Shown here: positions 8,914-19,957 of the stretch, piece after piece | How the letters are laid out: each line of letters begins with the position of its first letter | Numbering within the stretch: the stretch's first letter is position 1 | NCBI RefSeq assembly: GCF_020733635.1 | Contig: NZ_JAJFZL010000001.1 | Location: 5,022,001-5,086,000, forward strand | Length of the DNA stretch: 64,000 nucleotides | Direction of reading: 5' to 3' | DNA from: Nocardia spumae | Lineage (GTDB): Bacteria; Actinomycetota; Actinomycetes; Mycobacteriales; Mycobacteriaceae | The notes under the pieces: model-generated | Told to the model about the DNA's origin: nothing | Database searches by the model: none | The model's input: the letters and a program-made list of their open reading frames with translations, nothing else | Translations under genes and position numbers: made by a program

Positions 8914-9441
8914 TCAGCCGACGTCGCGACGCAACCAGGTGACCTCGGCGCCCTCGCCGCCGGTGCGGAAGGGTTCCAGTTCGTCGTCCCAGGCGGTGCC
9001 GAGGGCGCGATCGATATCGGCGGAGATGTCGCCGGCCCGGCCGCGGGCGCGGGCGGAGCGGACTATTTCACGCAGGCGCATTTCACCGACCATGACATCG
9101 CCGTTGGCGCTCATCGCGCCCGACCACAATCCGAGGCCGGGAACGAAACTGTAGCGTTCGCCGTCGACTCCCTCGGAGGGATCCTCGGTCACTTCGAAGT
9201 GCAGAACCGGCCAATCCCGCAACGCCTTGGCAATTCGCGCGGCGGTACCCACCGGACCCACCCAGTCGGTGGTTGCGCGCAGTTGTCCACCGGCGGCGGG
9301 TTGCGCGGTCCAGCGCAGCGACGCCGGTGATTTCAGCGCGGAGGAGAGCGTCCATTCGATGTGCGGGCACAGCGCGGCCGGTGACGCGTGGATATACACC
9401 ACACCACATGTCACATCCGCGAACTGATCAGATGCGCGCAC
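8914..9441 (-). CDS. DUF3145 family protein
   Basis: This 175-residue protein matches the actinobacterial DUF3145 pattern: an N-terminal RASDQFADVT, the GVVYIHASPAALCPHIEW motif, a WTAQPAAGG segment and the EDPSEGVDGERYSFVPGLG block. Family members are single-copy, cytosolic and of unknown function. The GTG at 9441 is chosen because GGAGG lies 7 bases upstream (9449-9453) and family members begin at this RAS motif. The gene ends 2 bases from the stop of the large effector gene, with no visible terminator between these convergent genes. Confidence 0.85.
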   Translation of the reverse strand: MRASDQFADVTCGVVYIHASPAALCPHIEWTLSSALKSPASLRWTAQPAAGGQLRATTDWVGPVGTAARIAKALRDWPVLHFEVTEDPSEGVDGERYSFVPGLGLWSGAMSANGDVMVGEMRLREIVRSARARGRAGDISADIDRALGTAWDDELEPFRTGGEGAEVTWLRRDVG

Positions 9442-9537
9442 CTGTATACCTCCAGCCTCGACGTGGGACGTCTTCCCCAACATCCCGCCGAGCGCAGGCG
9501 TTGCCCGAGTTTACTGGAGTGCCCCGTGTTACGGCTG

Positions 9538-10371
9538 TTACTTTTCGCCCGTGTCGCGAATCCGCTGGTGATCCGCGATGACGGCATCACTGAAGGTCGG
9601 CCACACCGCACGAGCCCAATCCCCGAAATTCTCATCGCTCAATGCCACACACGCCACTCCGATCTGCGGGTCCACCCACAGGAAGGTTCCGGACTGCCCG
9701 AAATGACCATAGGTCCGCGGCGAGTTGGCTCCCCCCGTCCAATGCGGAGTCTTGTGATCGCGGATCTCGAATCCCAGACCCCAATCATTGGGGCGCTGCG
9801 AACCGTATCCGGGGAGCACACCGCCGAGGCCGGGGAATTGCACACCGGTCGCCGCGGCGAGGGTGTCCGCGGACAGCAGTGTCGGCTCCAGCAATTCCGC
9901 GGCGAAACGCAACAGATCGTGCACGGTGGAACGAGCGGCGTGTCCGGCCGAGCCGGTCAATACCGAGGATTTCATTCCGAGTGGCTCGAATACCGCCTCG
10001 TGCAGATAGTCGGGGAATTCGATTCCGGTCTCACGGGTGAGGAACTCGGCCAGAACCTCGAAACCGGCGCTGGAGTAGATGCGGCGCTGTCCCGGCTCGG
10101 ACAGGATCACCGTGGTGTCGAAAGCCAATCCGGAGGCGTGCGCGAGCAGATGGCGGACGGTCGAACCGGGCGGCCCGGCGGGTTGATCCAGTTCGATCGC
10201 CCCCTCCTCGACCGCGACCAGAACCGCGTAGGCCGCAAGGGGTTTGGTCACCGAGGCGAGCGCGAAGACGCGGTCGAGATCCCCCTCGGTACCGACGACT
10301 CCGCGCGTATCGACCACGCCGGCGGCAGCGTGACGAACCGGCCAATCGCGAATCTGCTCGAGTGCGCGCAC
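9538..10371 (-). CDS. Serine hydrolase, beta-lactamase/PBP4 fold
   Basis: This 277-residue protein carries the three hallmarks of penicillin-recognising serine hydrolases: SVTK (S40 to K43), Y99-S-S and H223-F-G in GHFGQSGTF. Such proteins may hydrolyse esters, amides or peptidoglycan stem peptides. No signal peptide is seen, so it is probably cytosolic. It resembles the small mycobacterial beta-lactamase-related proteins near the mscR region, though this is from memory. GTG 10371 is preferred because homologues start near RALEQIRDWPV; an alternative GTG at 10398 adds nine residues. The MerR gene lies 54 bases upstream on the same strand. Confidence 0.8.
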   Translation of the reverse strand: MRALEQIRDWPVRHAAAGVVDTRGVVGTEGDLDRVFALASVTKPLAAYAVLVAVEEGAIELDQPAGPPGSTVRHLLAHASGLAFDTTVILSEPGQRRIYSSAGFEVLAEFLTRETGIEFPDYLHEAVFEPLGMKSSVLTGSAGHAARSTVHDLLRFAAELLEPTLLSADTLAAATGVQFPGLGGVLPGYGSQRPNDWGLGFEIRDHKTPHWTGGANSPRTYGHFGQSGTFLWVDPQIGVACVALSDENFGDWARAVWPTFSDAVIADHQRIRDTGEK

Positions 10372-10425
10372 GGCACCGAGCCTACGAGAAGTCCGCACCG
10401 GCCGTGCCCCCAGGGGCGATGCGGC

Positions 10426-10803
10426 TCACCCCAACCGCGGACCCTCGCGGTCGTAGGGTGCGGCGGCGGTGATGCCGTCCTGGTGGGCGAGCAGCGTGCG
10501 ACGCCGGATCAACTCGGCGATCTGGGCATCCAGTCGAGACAGCCCGTCGCGCATGATCTTTCGGCTGTGGTCGCAGTGTTCGAAGCCGGTCGCGGTCGCA
10601 CACGGCAGCAGTTCGCGGATCGATTCGGTCGGCAATCCGGCGGCGAGCAGCTCCCGGATGCGCCGCACCCGTTCGGTCGCGTCGGCGGTGTAGACGCGAT
10701 AGCCGTTGCCGTCGCGGCGGGCGGCCAGCAGACCCTGCTCCTCGTAGTAGCGCAGCAGGCGCGAGCTCACTCCGGTCGCGGCCGACAGTTCCCCGATCAG
10801 CAT
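10426..10803 (-). CDS. MerR-family transcriptional regulator
   Basis: This 125-residue regulator has the N-terminal winged helix of MerR proteins (MLIGELSAATGVSSRLLRYYEE), the conserved YRVYTADATERV region and a C-terminal dimerisation helix. Two cysteines (C68 and C77, in LLPCATATGFEHCDH) may sense a ligand. ATG 10803 is preferred because GGGAGA lies 5 bases upstream; the longer ATG at 10818 would place that site inside the gene. It is divergent from the hydrolase at 10864 across a promoter with the 19-bp spacer typical of MerR targets, which it probably controls. Confidence 0.88.
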   Translation of the reverse strand: MLIGELSAATGVSSRLLRYYEEQGLLAARRDGNGYRVYTADATERVRRIRELLAAGLPTESIRELLPCATATGFEHCDHSRKIMRDGLSRLDAQIAELIRRRTLLAHQDGITAAAPYDREGPRLG

Positions 10804-10823
10804 CGTGGTCTCCCGCACATCGG

Positions 10824-10855
10824 CTTGACCTTCACATCCATGTCAAGCCCTAACG
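10824..10855 (+). promoter_or_regulatory. MerR-type promoter and operator
   Basis: A -35 box TTGACC (10825-10830) and a -10-like CTAACG (10850-10855) are separated by 19 bp, the stretched spacing that MerR proteins twist into an active promoter. The dyad CTTGAC/GTCAAG (10824-10829 and 10842-10847) spans the spacer. The expected start of transcription falls at about 10861-10864, so the hydrolase mRNA would be leaderless or nearly so. Confidence 0.75.
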
Positions 10856-10863
10856 TCGCGGCC

Positions 10864-11634
10864 ATGACGAACATTTCCCTGTCCACCTCGGTCACCGGCA
10901 GCGGACCCGCGGTGGTGCTCGCGCACGGCGCCGGCGGCGGCATCGAGGCCAATTTCGGATCGCTGATCCCGCTGCTGGCCCGGCGGCACACGGTGATCGG
11001 CTCGGACTATCCCGCCGACGACACGGTGCTGAATCTGGACGACCTCGCCGACGCGCTGGTCGAGGCGGCGGTGGCGGCCGGGGCGCGACGGTTCCCGATC
11101 ATCGGATTCTCGCTGGGTACCGCGGTGGCGGTGCGGGCCGCGATACGTCATCGCGATCGGGTGAGCGGACTGGTACTGGCCGCCGGACTCGCGCGGGCCG
11201 ACCATCGTGCCCGGCTGATTCTGGACCTGTGGCGCACCGCGCTGGCCGCGGGCGACCACGACGCCTTCGCGCGGATCGTGCTGCTGTCCGGATACAGCGC
11301 GGCCTTCATCAACTCCCGCACCGATACGGAGTGCTCGCGGCTGCTGACGCAGATCGCGGCGGCCGTGCCCGGCGGCACCGCCGCACAGGCCGACCTGGTG
11401 TCGGTGGTCGACACCCGGGCGGACCTGCCAGCGATCACGGTGCCGACGCGGATCATCGCCGCCACCGCCGATCTGCTCGTGGATCCCGCCAACTCCCGCG
11501 AACTCGCCGCCGCGATCCCGGGTGCGCGGTATGTGGAGATCGATGCGGGGCACGTCCTCATGCACGAGAGCCCGGACGCCTGGCATCGCGCGGTGCTCGG
11601 CTACTTCGCCGAACATCCCGCCCTCGCCGCCTGA
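10864..11634 (+). CDS. Alpha/beta hydrolase
   Basis: This 256-residue alpha/beta hydrolase has an oxyanion segment LAHGAGGG (residues 19-26), the nucleophile elbow GFSLG with S83, an acid at D203 or D207 and H230 in AGHVLMHE. The substrate is unknown. The gene begins at ATG 10864, at or next to the predicted transcription start of the MerR-type promoter, and is probably induced through the divergent MerR regulator. A larger open frame runs upstream through the regulator and the serine hydrolase, but it is antisense to both and is not used. Confidence 0.85.
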   Translation: MTNISLSTSVTGSGPAVVLAHGAGGGIEANFGSLIPLLARRHTVIGSDYPADDTVLNLDDLADALVEAAVAAGARRFPIIGFSLGTAVAVRAAIRHRDRVSGLVLAAGLARADHRARLILDLWRTALAAGDHDAFARIVLLSGYSAAFINSRTDTECSRLLTQIAAAVPGGTAAQADLVSVVDTRADLPAITVPTRIIAATADLLVDPANSRELAAAIPGARYVEIDAGHVLMHESPDAWHRAVLGYFAEHPALAA

Positions 11635-11685
11635 TCACCGCACCCGTCGAGCTGCCCGCCGATGGCCGTTACCATCGGTTGCACT

Positions 11686-12876
11686 ATGGGCGAGGTTGCT
11701 GAGGTTCACGGTGAGGTGGCGGCCGGTTTCGGACCGGTCGCGGACGCGTTTCGACGCAACTTCGCCTGCTCCGGGGAAATCGGGGCGGCGGTGGCCGTGT
11801 ACGACGGGGACCGGCCGGTGGTGGATCTGTGGGCCGGGTTCCGGGATCGGCGCCGCCGGCTGGCCTGGGAGCGCGACACCATGGTGCCGGTGTTCTCCTC
11901 GACCAAGGGCATGACGGCCTTCGTCGTCGCCGGCGCCGTTTCGCGCGGGGTCCTGGACTATCAGGCGCCGGTCGCGCAGTACTGGCCCGAATTCGCCGCC
12001 CACGGCAAGGAAGCGATCACCGTGCGGCAGCTACTGGATCACCGCGCGGGACTGCCGGTCCTCGATCGGGTGGTGCGACTCGGCGATATGGCCGATCAGG
12101 ATCGGCTCGCGGAGATTCTCGCGGATCAGAAACCCTTGTGGAGCCCGGGAACCCGCCAGGGCTACCACCCGATCACGGCCGGGCTGTACCAGGGGGAGTT
12201 GCTGCGGCGGGTCGATCCACAGCACCGGACCATCGGGCGCATCTTCGCCGAGGAATTCGCCGGACCGCTCGATCTGGACTTCTTCATCGGCCTGCCCGAG
12301 AAGGAACCGCTCGAGCGGATCGCCACCTTGTCATCCACCTCCGGTCTGGATGTGCTGCGGTACGAGCGAGAGGTGCCGTTGCGCATCGGGATCCAGCTGT
12401 TCCTACGGCGCGGCCTGACCTACCGGGCCTTGAGCAGTCCGCGCACCGGCGCACCCGAACGCGCGGCCCGGCGGGAATTCCTGGGTGTGGAGAGTCCGGC
12501 CGCCGGTGGTGTGGGCACCGCGCGGTCGCTGGCCCGGGTCTACGGCGCGGCGGCGGGACGCACCGGGGAATTGCCCATCGCCCCGGGCATTCTGGATCGG
12601 CTGGCCACCGCCGATACCGTCGACGACGTCCCCGCCGACGATCTGGTGCTGCTCACCCGCAGTCGCTATCACCTGGGCTTCCGTAAGTCGTGCGGCACCT
12701 TCCGATTCGGCAGCGACAAGCGCGCCTACGGCACCACCGGTTACGGCGGCTCCTTCGGTTTCGCCGATCCGGCAACCGGTCTCGGTTTCGGATATGTGAT
12801 GAACCGTCTCGGGACGGCCGTCCTCGACGATGCCCGCGCCCGATCCATCCGCGCGGCGCTGCTGCGCTGCGCCTGA
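11686..12876 (+). CDS. Beta-lactamase-family esterase (EstB/LipD-like)
   Basis: This 396-residue serine hydrolase has S71-S-T-K74, a Y160 in GYHPITAG and a C-terminal GYGGSFGF segment in place of the KTG triad. It belongs to the class C beta-lactamase-like esterases common in Mycobacterium and Nocardia, which cleave short-chain esters. No signal peptide is evident. ATG 11686 fits homologues, which begin just before the VHGEVAAGF segment; an ATG at 11662 adds eight residues. It follows the hydrolase by 51 bases on the same strand, so they may share a transcript. Confidence 0.82.
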   Translation: MGEVAEVHGEVAAGFGPVADAFRRNFACSGEIGAAVAVYDGDRPVVDLWAGFRDRRRRLAWERDTMVPVFSSTKGMTAFVVAGAVSRGVLDYQAPVAQYWPEFAAHGKEAITVRQLLDHRAGLPVLDRVVRLGDMADQDRLAEILADQKPLWSPGTRQGYHPITAGLYQGELLRRVDPQHRTIGRIFAEEFAGPLDLDFFIGLPEKEPLERIATLSSTSGLDVLRYEREVPLRIGIQLFLRRGLTYRALSSPRTGAPERAARREFLGVESPAAGGVGTARSLARVYGAAAGRTGELPIAPGILDRLATADTVDDVPADDLVLLTRSRYHLGFRKSCGTFRFGSDKRAYGTTGYGGSFGFADPATGLGFGYVMNRLGTAVLDDARARSIRAALLRCA

Positions 12877-12957
12877 TCCGATCGCTGCCGATTTACCACC
12901 ACTGAATATCAGCTCTTCAGTGCTGTTAACTCATTCGTCGTCGGCAGGTGGCCTGGC

Positions 12958-12976
12958 GTGTGCGCGAGCCGCACAC
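12958..12976 (+). promoter_or_regulatory. Hairpin upstream of trpB
   Basis: GTGTGCG (12958-12964) and CGCACAC (12970-12976) form a 7-bp stem with a 5-base loop, 34 bases before the trpB start. No run of Trp codons is seen upstream, so a classical leader-peptide attenuator is not supported. It could be an operator or an RNA element. Confidence 0.35.
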
Positions 12977-13009
12977 ACTGTCCGGGCCGGACGGCGGAGA
13001 GAAAGCACG

Positions 13010-14257
13010 ATGCGAATGGTGATCGGATATACATCGGCGCAGGCGGCCGGGCAGGACGGCGAGCGCCACGACGATCGAGGTCGCTTCGGTGCCTTCGGCG
13101 GCCGCTACGTCCCCGAGGGTTTGATGGCGGCCCTCACCGAGGTGGAGTCCGCGCATCGCCGCGCCTGGGCCGATCCGGCGTTCCATCGGGAACTCGACGA
13201 ATTGTTGCGGGACCGCGTGGGCCGCCCGACCCTGCTGCATTCGGCGCCGAGGCTCGCCCGGACCTTGGGTGTCGCGGGGGTGCGGGTCTATCTGAAGCGC
13301 GAGGATATGGCGCACACCGGGGCCCACAAGATCAACAACGCACTCGGCCAGGGTCTGCTGGCGGCCCGGATGGGCAAAACTCGGCTCATCGCGGAGACCG
13401 GCGCCGGTCAGCATGGTGTCGCGGTGGCGACCGTGGCCTCGATGCTGGGCCTCGACGCCGTGATCTACATGGGCGCCGACGATATGGCGCGGCAGCAGAG
13501 CAATGTGGTTCGCATGCGGCTGCTCGGCGCCGAGGTGCGCCCGGTCGGCTCCGGCGATCGGCGGCTCAAGGCGGCCGTCACCGAGGCGGTGCGGGATTGG
13601 GTGGCGCACACCGAGTCCACGCATTTCCTGTTCGGCACGGCCGCCGGTCCGGCGCCGTATCCGCGGATGGTGCGCGATCATCAGAGCCGGATCGGCGACG
13701 AGGCCCGATCGCAACTGCTGGCCGCCGCGGGCCGCCTGCCCGATCATGTGATCGCCTGTGTGGGCGGCGGCAGCAATGCGGTCGGCATGTTCCACGCGTT
13801 CACCGGCGATCCCGATGTGCGGCTGATCGGTGTGGAGGCAGGCGGGCGCGGCCTGGACACCGGCCAGCACGCGGCCACCCTCAGCGCCGGCTCCCCGGGT
13901 GAGATGGACGGATCCTTCAGCTACGTCCTGCAGGATCGCGACGGGCAGATCGCCCGCACCCACAGCATCGCGGCCGGTTTGGACTATCCCGGGGTGGGCC
14001 CGGAACTGAGCCATCTCAAGGACATCGGGCGCATCGAGCACGCCGTGGCCACCGATGCGGTCGCCGTGCACGGGTTGCACACGCTGTGCCGTACGGAGGG
14101 CATCATCACCGCGCTCGAATCCGCGCATGCCGTCGGACATCTGCTCGAGCTGGCCGAGCGCGGCGCGGTCGCCGAGGACGCGCTGATCCTGCTGTGCCTG
14201 TCGGGTCGCGGCGACAAGGACCTCGCCATCGCCGCCGGACTGCTCGACGCCGGCTGA
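13010..14257 (+). CDS. trpB: Tryptophan synthase beta chain
   Basis: This 415-residue TrpB1-type enzyme is PLP-dependent and makes L-tryptophan from indole and L-serine. The PLP lysine is K107 in [13 protein letters not shown], the phosphate-binding loop is GGGSNAVG, and the [13 protein letters not shown]-terminus is intact. The usual partners trpA, trpC and trpE are absent nearby, so this is an orphan copy or part of a dispersed pathway. ATG 13010 follows GGAGAGAAAGC. Its stop codon lies inside the first unit of a tandem 26-bp repeat. Confidence 0.93.
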   Translation: MRMVIGYTSAQAAGQDGERHDDRGRFGAFGGRYVPEGLMAALTEVESAHRRAWADPAFHRELDELLRDRVGRPTLLHSAPRLARTLGVAGVRVYLKREDMAHTGAHKINNALGQGLLAARMGKTRLIAETGAGQHGVAVATVASMLGLDAVIYMGADDMARQQSNVVRMRLLGAEVRPVGSGDRRLKAAVTEAVRDWVAHTESTHFLFGTAAGPAPYPRMVRDHQSRIGDEARSQLLAAAGRLPDHVIACVGGGSNAVGMFHAFTGDPDVRLIGVEAGGRGLDTGQHAATLSAGSPGEMDGSFSYVLQDRDGQIARTHSIAAGLDYPGVGPELSHLKDIGRIEHAVATDAVAVHGLHTLCRTEGIITALESAHAVGHLLELAERGAVAEDALILLCLSGRGDKDLAIAAGLLDAG

Positions 14258-14333
14258 GCCGGCTCAACGTCACCGCCGGCTGAGCCGGCTCAACGTCACC
14301 GCCGGCTGAGCCGGCTCAACGCAACCGCCGGCT
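14249..14333. repeat. Three tandem 26-bp units over the trpB stop codon
   Basis: Units occupy 14249-14274, 14275-14300 and 14301-14326, with a 7-base partial unit to 14333. Units 1 and 2 are identical and unit 3 differs in the last positions. Each contains the 12-bp palindrome TGAGCCGGCTCA. The array fills the whole space between the convergent trpB and phosphotransferase genes and supplies the trpB stop codon. It can form three hairpins and probably acts as a bidirectional terminator that grew by slippage. Copy number may vary between strains. Confidence 0.85.
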
Positions 14334-15388
14334 CATTCGATGAGCCGGTTCGCCTTCTCGAACAGCTCCAGGGTGATCGCGTGCAGGAAGTCACCGGTCT
14401 GCTTCGGCGCTTTCCCGGCGAAGGCGCGCGCATGGGTGCCCTCCAGCACGATCCCGAGCTTGAAGCAGGCCAGCACGGTGTACCAGGTGGCATGTCCGAG
14501 ATCGCGATCGGAGAAGTTCGCGTAGTGGGCGATCATCTCCTCCGGAGTCGGCAGACCGCCGGCCGCGCCCAGCTTGCCGACCAGTGCGGCCCCGGTGGTG
14601 CCCGGCTCCGGGCGCGTGGCGATCTGCCAGCCCAGATCCAGGAGTGGATCGCCGATGGTGGACATCTCCCAGTCGACCATCGCGGCGACCTCGGGCCCGT
14701 CGTAGGAGAACATCATGTTGGCCAGGTGGCAGTCACCGTGCAGGATGCCCGGCCGCCACTGCGCCGGCCGATTGCGGTCGAGCCATTCCCCGACCCGGTC
14801 CACGCCCGGAATCCGCGGGCCCGGATATCCGTCGTTGGCGCTGTAGGAATCGAGCTCGCCGAGCCAGCGCGGCACCTGCCGTTCCAGGAATCCGTCCGGC
14901 TTGCCGTAGTCGGATAGTCCGAGGGCCTCGTAGTCGAGCGATCCGAGTCGCGCGATGGCCTCCACCGCCGACAGGCCCATCTGCCGCCGTACCTCCGGAT
15001 CTCCGGCGTGCAGTGCGGGGAGTTCGGTCTGCGGGTTGAAACCGGTGATCGGTTCCATCAGATAGAAGACCGCGCCGATCACCGTTTCGTCGGCGCCGGT
15101 GGCGATCACCCGCGGGGCCCGCACACCGGTTCCGGCCAGCGCCCCCAGCAGCCGGGATTCACGCCGAATCACCTCGTTGCTCTTGGGCCGCAGATGTTTC
15201 GGACCGCGACGCAGGACGAAGTCGCGACCACCCCGGCGGAATCGCAGCATGATGTTCTGAGTTCCGCCGCCCAGCGGTGTCACCTGTTCGAAACCACCGC
15301 CGGGCAGGCCTTGGCCATCCATCCACTCGCCGACGGCCGCGAAATCGACGACCTCGCGCTCCACCTCGGCCGGTTGCACCACTGACAT
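14333..15388 (-). CDS. Phosphotransferase-family protein (APH/acyl-CoA dehydrogenase-associated type)
   Basis: This 351-residue protein has the kinase-like APH fold, with ILHGDCHLANMMF as catalytic loop and the metal-binding aspartate in MVDWEMSTIGDPLLDLGW. The G-rich TPLGGGTQNIMLRF segment is the nucleotide loop. Relatives fused to or near acyl-CoA dehydrogenases phosphorylate small hydroxylated molecules such as hydroxyacyl-CoA precursors; true aminoglycoside resistance is less likely. The start at ATG 15388 (MSVVQPAEVE) is chosen over upstream codons by homologue length. It is divergent from pabAB with an 80-bp gap and convergent with trpB. Confidence 0.82.
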   Translation of the reverse strand: MSVVQPAEVEREVVDFAAVGEWMDGQGLPGGGFEQVTPLGGGTQNIMLRFRRGGRDFVLRRGPKHLRPKSNEVIRRESRLLGALAGTGVRAPRVIATGADETVIGAVFYLMEPITGFNPQTELPALHAGDPEVRRQMGLSAVEAIARLGSLDYEALGLSDYGKPDGFLERQVPRWLGELDSYSANDGYPGPRIPGVDRVGEWLDRNRPAQWRPGILHGDCHLANMMFSYDGPEVAAMVDWEMSTIGDPLLDLGWQIATRPEPGTTGAALVGKLGAAGGLPTPEEMIAHYANFSDRDLGHATWYTVLACFKLGIVLEGTHARAFAGKAPKQTGDFLHAITLELFEKANRLIE

Positions 15389-15468
15389 GCCCCACATTCT
15401 GCACCACCGGCCCCCCACAACTGAAGGCATATGCCATCACTGCGGCGCCTCCCCTGCCCGATACGGTG

Positions 15469-17730
<2,262 letters not shown>

Positions 17731-17749
17731 GAGCGGGCGCCGGCGCGAA

Positions 17750-18223
17750 CTAGGTGCGTCGGCGGCGCGTCTTCGGCTCGGGTTGCGGCGGCTCCGCCTC
17801 GCGACCGGCGAGGCGCCCCAGCATCGATATCCCGGGCAGTCTCGACAGCCGGCTGAAGACGTCCTCGCCGAGCGCGATCACCGCCTCCAGACGGGGTAGC
17901 AACCGGTCGTAGGCGGCGAAGGCGGGATCGGCGAGGGCCAGGGTGCGATCGAGCCGGTCGATGGTCGAATTGAGCCGGTCGATGGCGATGGCCAGGTTCT
18001 CGATCAGATCGGGAAGCTGGGCGGCCAACTGCACCGAGGCCGGTGGCAGCCGCACCGCGGTCCCGAAGGCGGTACCGGCGGTGACCTGCGCGGCGTCGAT
18101 CGCCTGACCCGCCGCGGTCTGCGCGGCCTGCGCTGCTGCCTGGGCGGCGGCCAGGATCTCCGTCGCACCCGGCACCCGCGCCCCGCCGGGCTTACGCCCG
18201 GAGTCACCCTTCGGGTTCGTCAT
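17750..18223 (-). CDS. Ala-rich coiled-coil protein of unknown function
   Basis: This 157-residue protein begins with a short basic Gly-rich leader. It continues with an Ala/Gln-rich helix (residues about 22-50), a long amphipathic helix with leucine spacing (LPDLIENLAIAIDRLNSTIDRLDRTLALA) and a basic Arg-rich tail (TRRRRT). It has no signal peptide and no clear membrane span. No family is recognised. ATG 18223 is the first codon of the conserved-looking body. It is divergent, with an 89-bp gap, from the TerD-HNH fusion, so the two may share control. Confidence 0.65.
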   Translation of the reverse strand: MTNPKGDSGRKPGGARVPGATEILAAAQAAAQAAQTAAGQAIDAAQVTAGTAFGTAVRLPPASVQLAAQLPDLIENLAIAIDRLNSTIDRLDRTLALADPAFAAYDRLLPRLEAVIALGEDVFSRLSRLPGISMLGRLAGREAEPPQPEPKTRRRRT

Positions 18224-18312
18224 ATTCCCACTGTGCCGCACCCGGCGATGGACCGGAAGCTCCGCAGCGACCCCGGGATTCGTGTCGGGGCGGCCTGGCA
18301 TAGTTCGTGGTG

Positions 18313-19953
18313 ATGACAACCATCCGGCACACCATCGACGGCGGCGCGACGCCGGTACCGACTTCGCTTCTGTCGGTGCTGGTTTCGTGGCGGTCGACGG
18401 CGCTGCTGGATGCGCACGCGGTCCTGCTCGGCACCGACGGGCGCATTCGCTCGGCGCGCGATGTCGTGTATTTCAACGCGCCGCGACATCCGTCGCAGGC
18501 GGTGACCGTCGATCAGAATCCGCAGCCTGGTACGGCCCGGTTGTCGGTATCGCTGCCCCGGACCGAGGCCGAGATCGCCCGCATCCTGATCACCGGTTCC
18601 GGCGCCGACGAGCCGCTGGCCGCCCTGCCGGGGCTCGCTGTCTCGGTCGAGGATGCCGAGGGGCTGGTGGCGCGGGCCGATATCGCCGCGGCACCGGGCG
18701 CGCGGGCGGCGGTGTTCGCCGAATTCCGGCGGAGCGAGGGGCGCTGGTGGTTCGTCCCCGGCGGTGTCCGCCGCGACGACGTAGCCGATCTGTTCGCCGA
18801 GTTCGGCGCCGCGGTGGATACCGCGGGTGGCGGGCGGGACGATCGAATCTCGTTGCGGCGCAGCCGCTTCACCGCACCCGCTCCTCCGCCGCCGGAGCCC
18901 GCACGCCCCGACTGGCACCCCGATCCGGCCGACCCGGCGACCCTGCGCTGGTGGGACGGCGCGGGCTGGACCGAGCAGACCACGGCACGGCATGCCGACG
19001 ACGCGCGGGTGTGCGCTCGCTGTGGGCGGCGGCGTGGATGGCGGCTCATCGGCGCCGGCCCGTGCCGCACCTGTGCGGCGGAGATCGCGGACTATCTCGA
19101 CCGCTGGTGCTCGGGCGCCCTGCGAACCCTGACCGCCACCGGGCCGAGCGGCCCGGAGTGGGACGAGCTGTGGGCGCGGATCCGCCACCGGCGTATCGAC
19201 CCCGCCGCCGCCCGCGCGGCGCTGCGCGGGCCGGGTTCGGCACAGCTGGAGCGAATGGCCACGTTCGCGCTGGCCGACGGCACCGTCAGCGCCGCGGAGC
19301 TCGAACGATTCGATGCCACGGTCGCCGCCCTGGAATTGCGCGGCGCCGCGGTGGACGAACTGCGGCGCAGTCTGCGCCGGGTGCGGATCCTGTCCCGATT
19401 GCGCGCGGGTGAGCTTCCGGCCATCGCCGTACCCGATCTGCACCTGGATCCGCACGAGCGCGTCCATCTCGACACCACGGCCACCCGGATCCGCCGCGCG
19501 GGACGTGGGTCGCGCGCGATCGCGGGCCGGTTGATCTGCTCGAATACCAAGTTGCGCTTTCTCGGGCCCGAAGACGGTATCGAGATCCCCTGGGGCCGGG
19601 CGGTATCGGTGGCGGTCACCGACGGTCTGGTGACGGTCGCGGCGACCTCGGCCCGCGGCGGCGTCGAATTCGAGGTCGACGAACCAGAATTGGTGGCCGC
19701 GATCGTGGAAGGCGCACTGCGCGTGGCCAAGCGGCTCACGGTCGCACCGGGTAAACGCGACAGCCGCGCCATCGCCCCGGATATCAAGGCACAGGTGTGG
19801 CATCGCGACGGTGGCCGATGTGTGGAATGCGGTGCGACGCACTATCTGGAATTCGACCACATCATCCCGCTCAGTCGCGGCGGGGCGACCAGTGCGGCGA
19901 ATCTGCAGATCCTGTGCCGCGGCTGCAATCGCGACAAGGGCGATCACATCTGA
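18313..19953 (+). CDS. TerD-DUF2510-zinc ribbon-TerB-PH-HNH fusion protein
   Basis: This 546-residue protein strings together several modules. Residues about 10-175 are a TerD-like calcium-binding beta sandwich (LLDAHAVLLGTDGR, DVVYFNAP). Residues 200-222 are DUF2510 (DWHPDPADP, RWWDGAGWTEQ). C234/C237 and C251/C254 form a zinc ribbon. Residues about 308-355 are TerB-like (FALADGTVSAAELERFD). Residues about 378-475 look like a bacterial PH/GRAM domain. Residues 490-546 are an HNH nuclease with C503/C506, D515-H516, N530 and C535/C538, all intact. TerD/TerB modules are linked to stress and phage-response systems, and an HNH tail suggests nucleic-acid cleavage. ATG 18313 is preferred over two upstream GTGs. 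Defence is inferred. Confidence 0.8.
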   Translation: MTTIRHTIDGGATPVPTSLLSVLVSWRSTALLDAHAVLLGTDGRIRSARDVVYFNAPRHPSQAVTVDQNPQPGTARLSVSLPRTEAEIARILITGSGADEPLAALPGLAVSVEDAEGLVARADIAAAPGARAAVFAEFRRSEGRWWFVPGGVRRDDVADLFAEFGAAVDTAGGGRDDRISLRRSRFTAPAPPPPEPARPDWHPDPADPATLRWWDGAGWTEQTTARHADDARVCARCGRRRGWRLIGAGPCRTCAAEIADYLDRWCSGALRTLTATGPSGPEWDELWARIRHRRIDPAAARAALRGPGSAQLERMATFALADGTVSAAELERFDATVAALELRGAAVDELRRSLRRVRILSRLRAGELPAIAVPDLHLDPHERVHLDTTATRIRRAGRGSRAIAGRLICSNTKLRFLGPEDGIEIPWGRAVSVAVTDGLVTVAATSARGGVEFEVDEPELVAAIVEGALRVAKRLTVAPGKRDSRAIAPDIKAQVWHRDGGRCVECGATHYLEFDHIIPLSRGGATSAANLQILCRGCNRDKGDHI

Positions 19954-19957
19954 GCCG

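Noticed and set aside
9388..10863. Long upstream extension of the alpha/beta hydrolase frame
   Set aside because: It runs antisense through the serine hydrolase and MerR genes; the real start at 10864 follows a MerR-type promoter.
12877..13009. Trp leader-peptide attenuator upstream of trpB
   Set aside because: A hairpin is present, but no leader ORF with consecutive Trp codons was found.
14249..14333. CRISPR array
   Set aside because: The repeats are directly adjacent without spacers and no cas genes are present; the same applies to the 15-bp repeats at 50026-50070.
14333..15388. Aminoglycoside resistance gene
   Set aside because: The APH-like fold is shared with many metabolic kinases, and the sequence resembles the acyl-CoA dehydrogenase-associated group.
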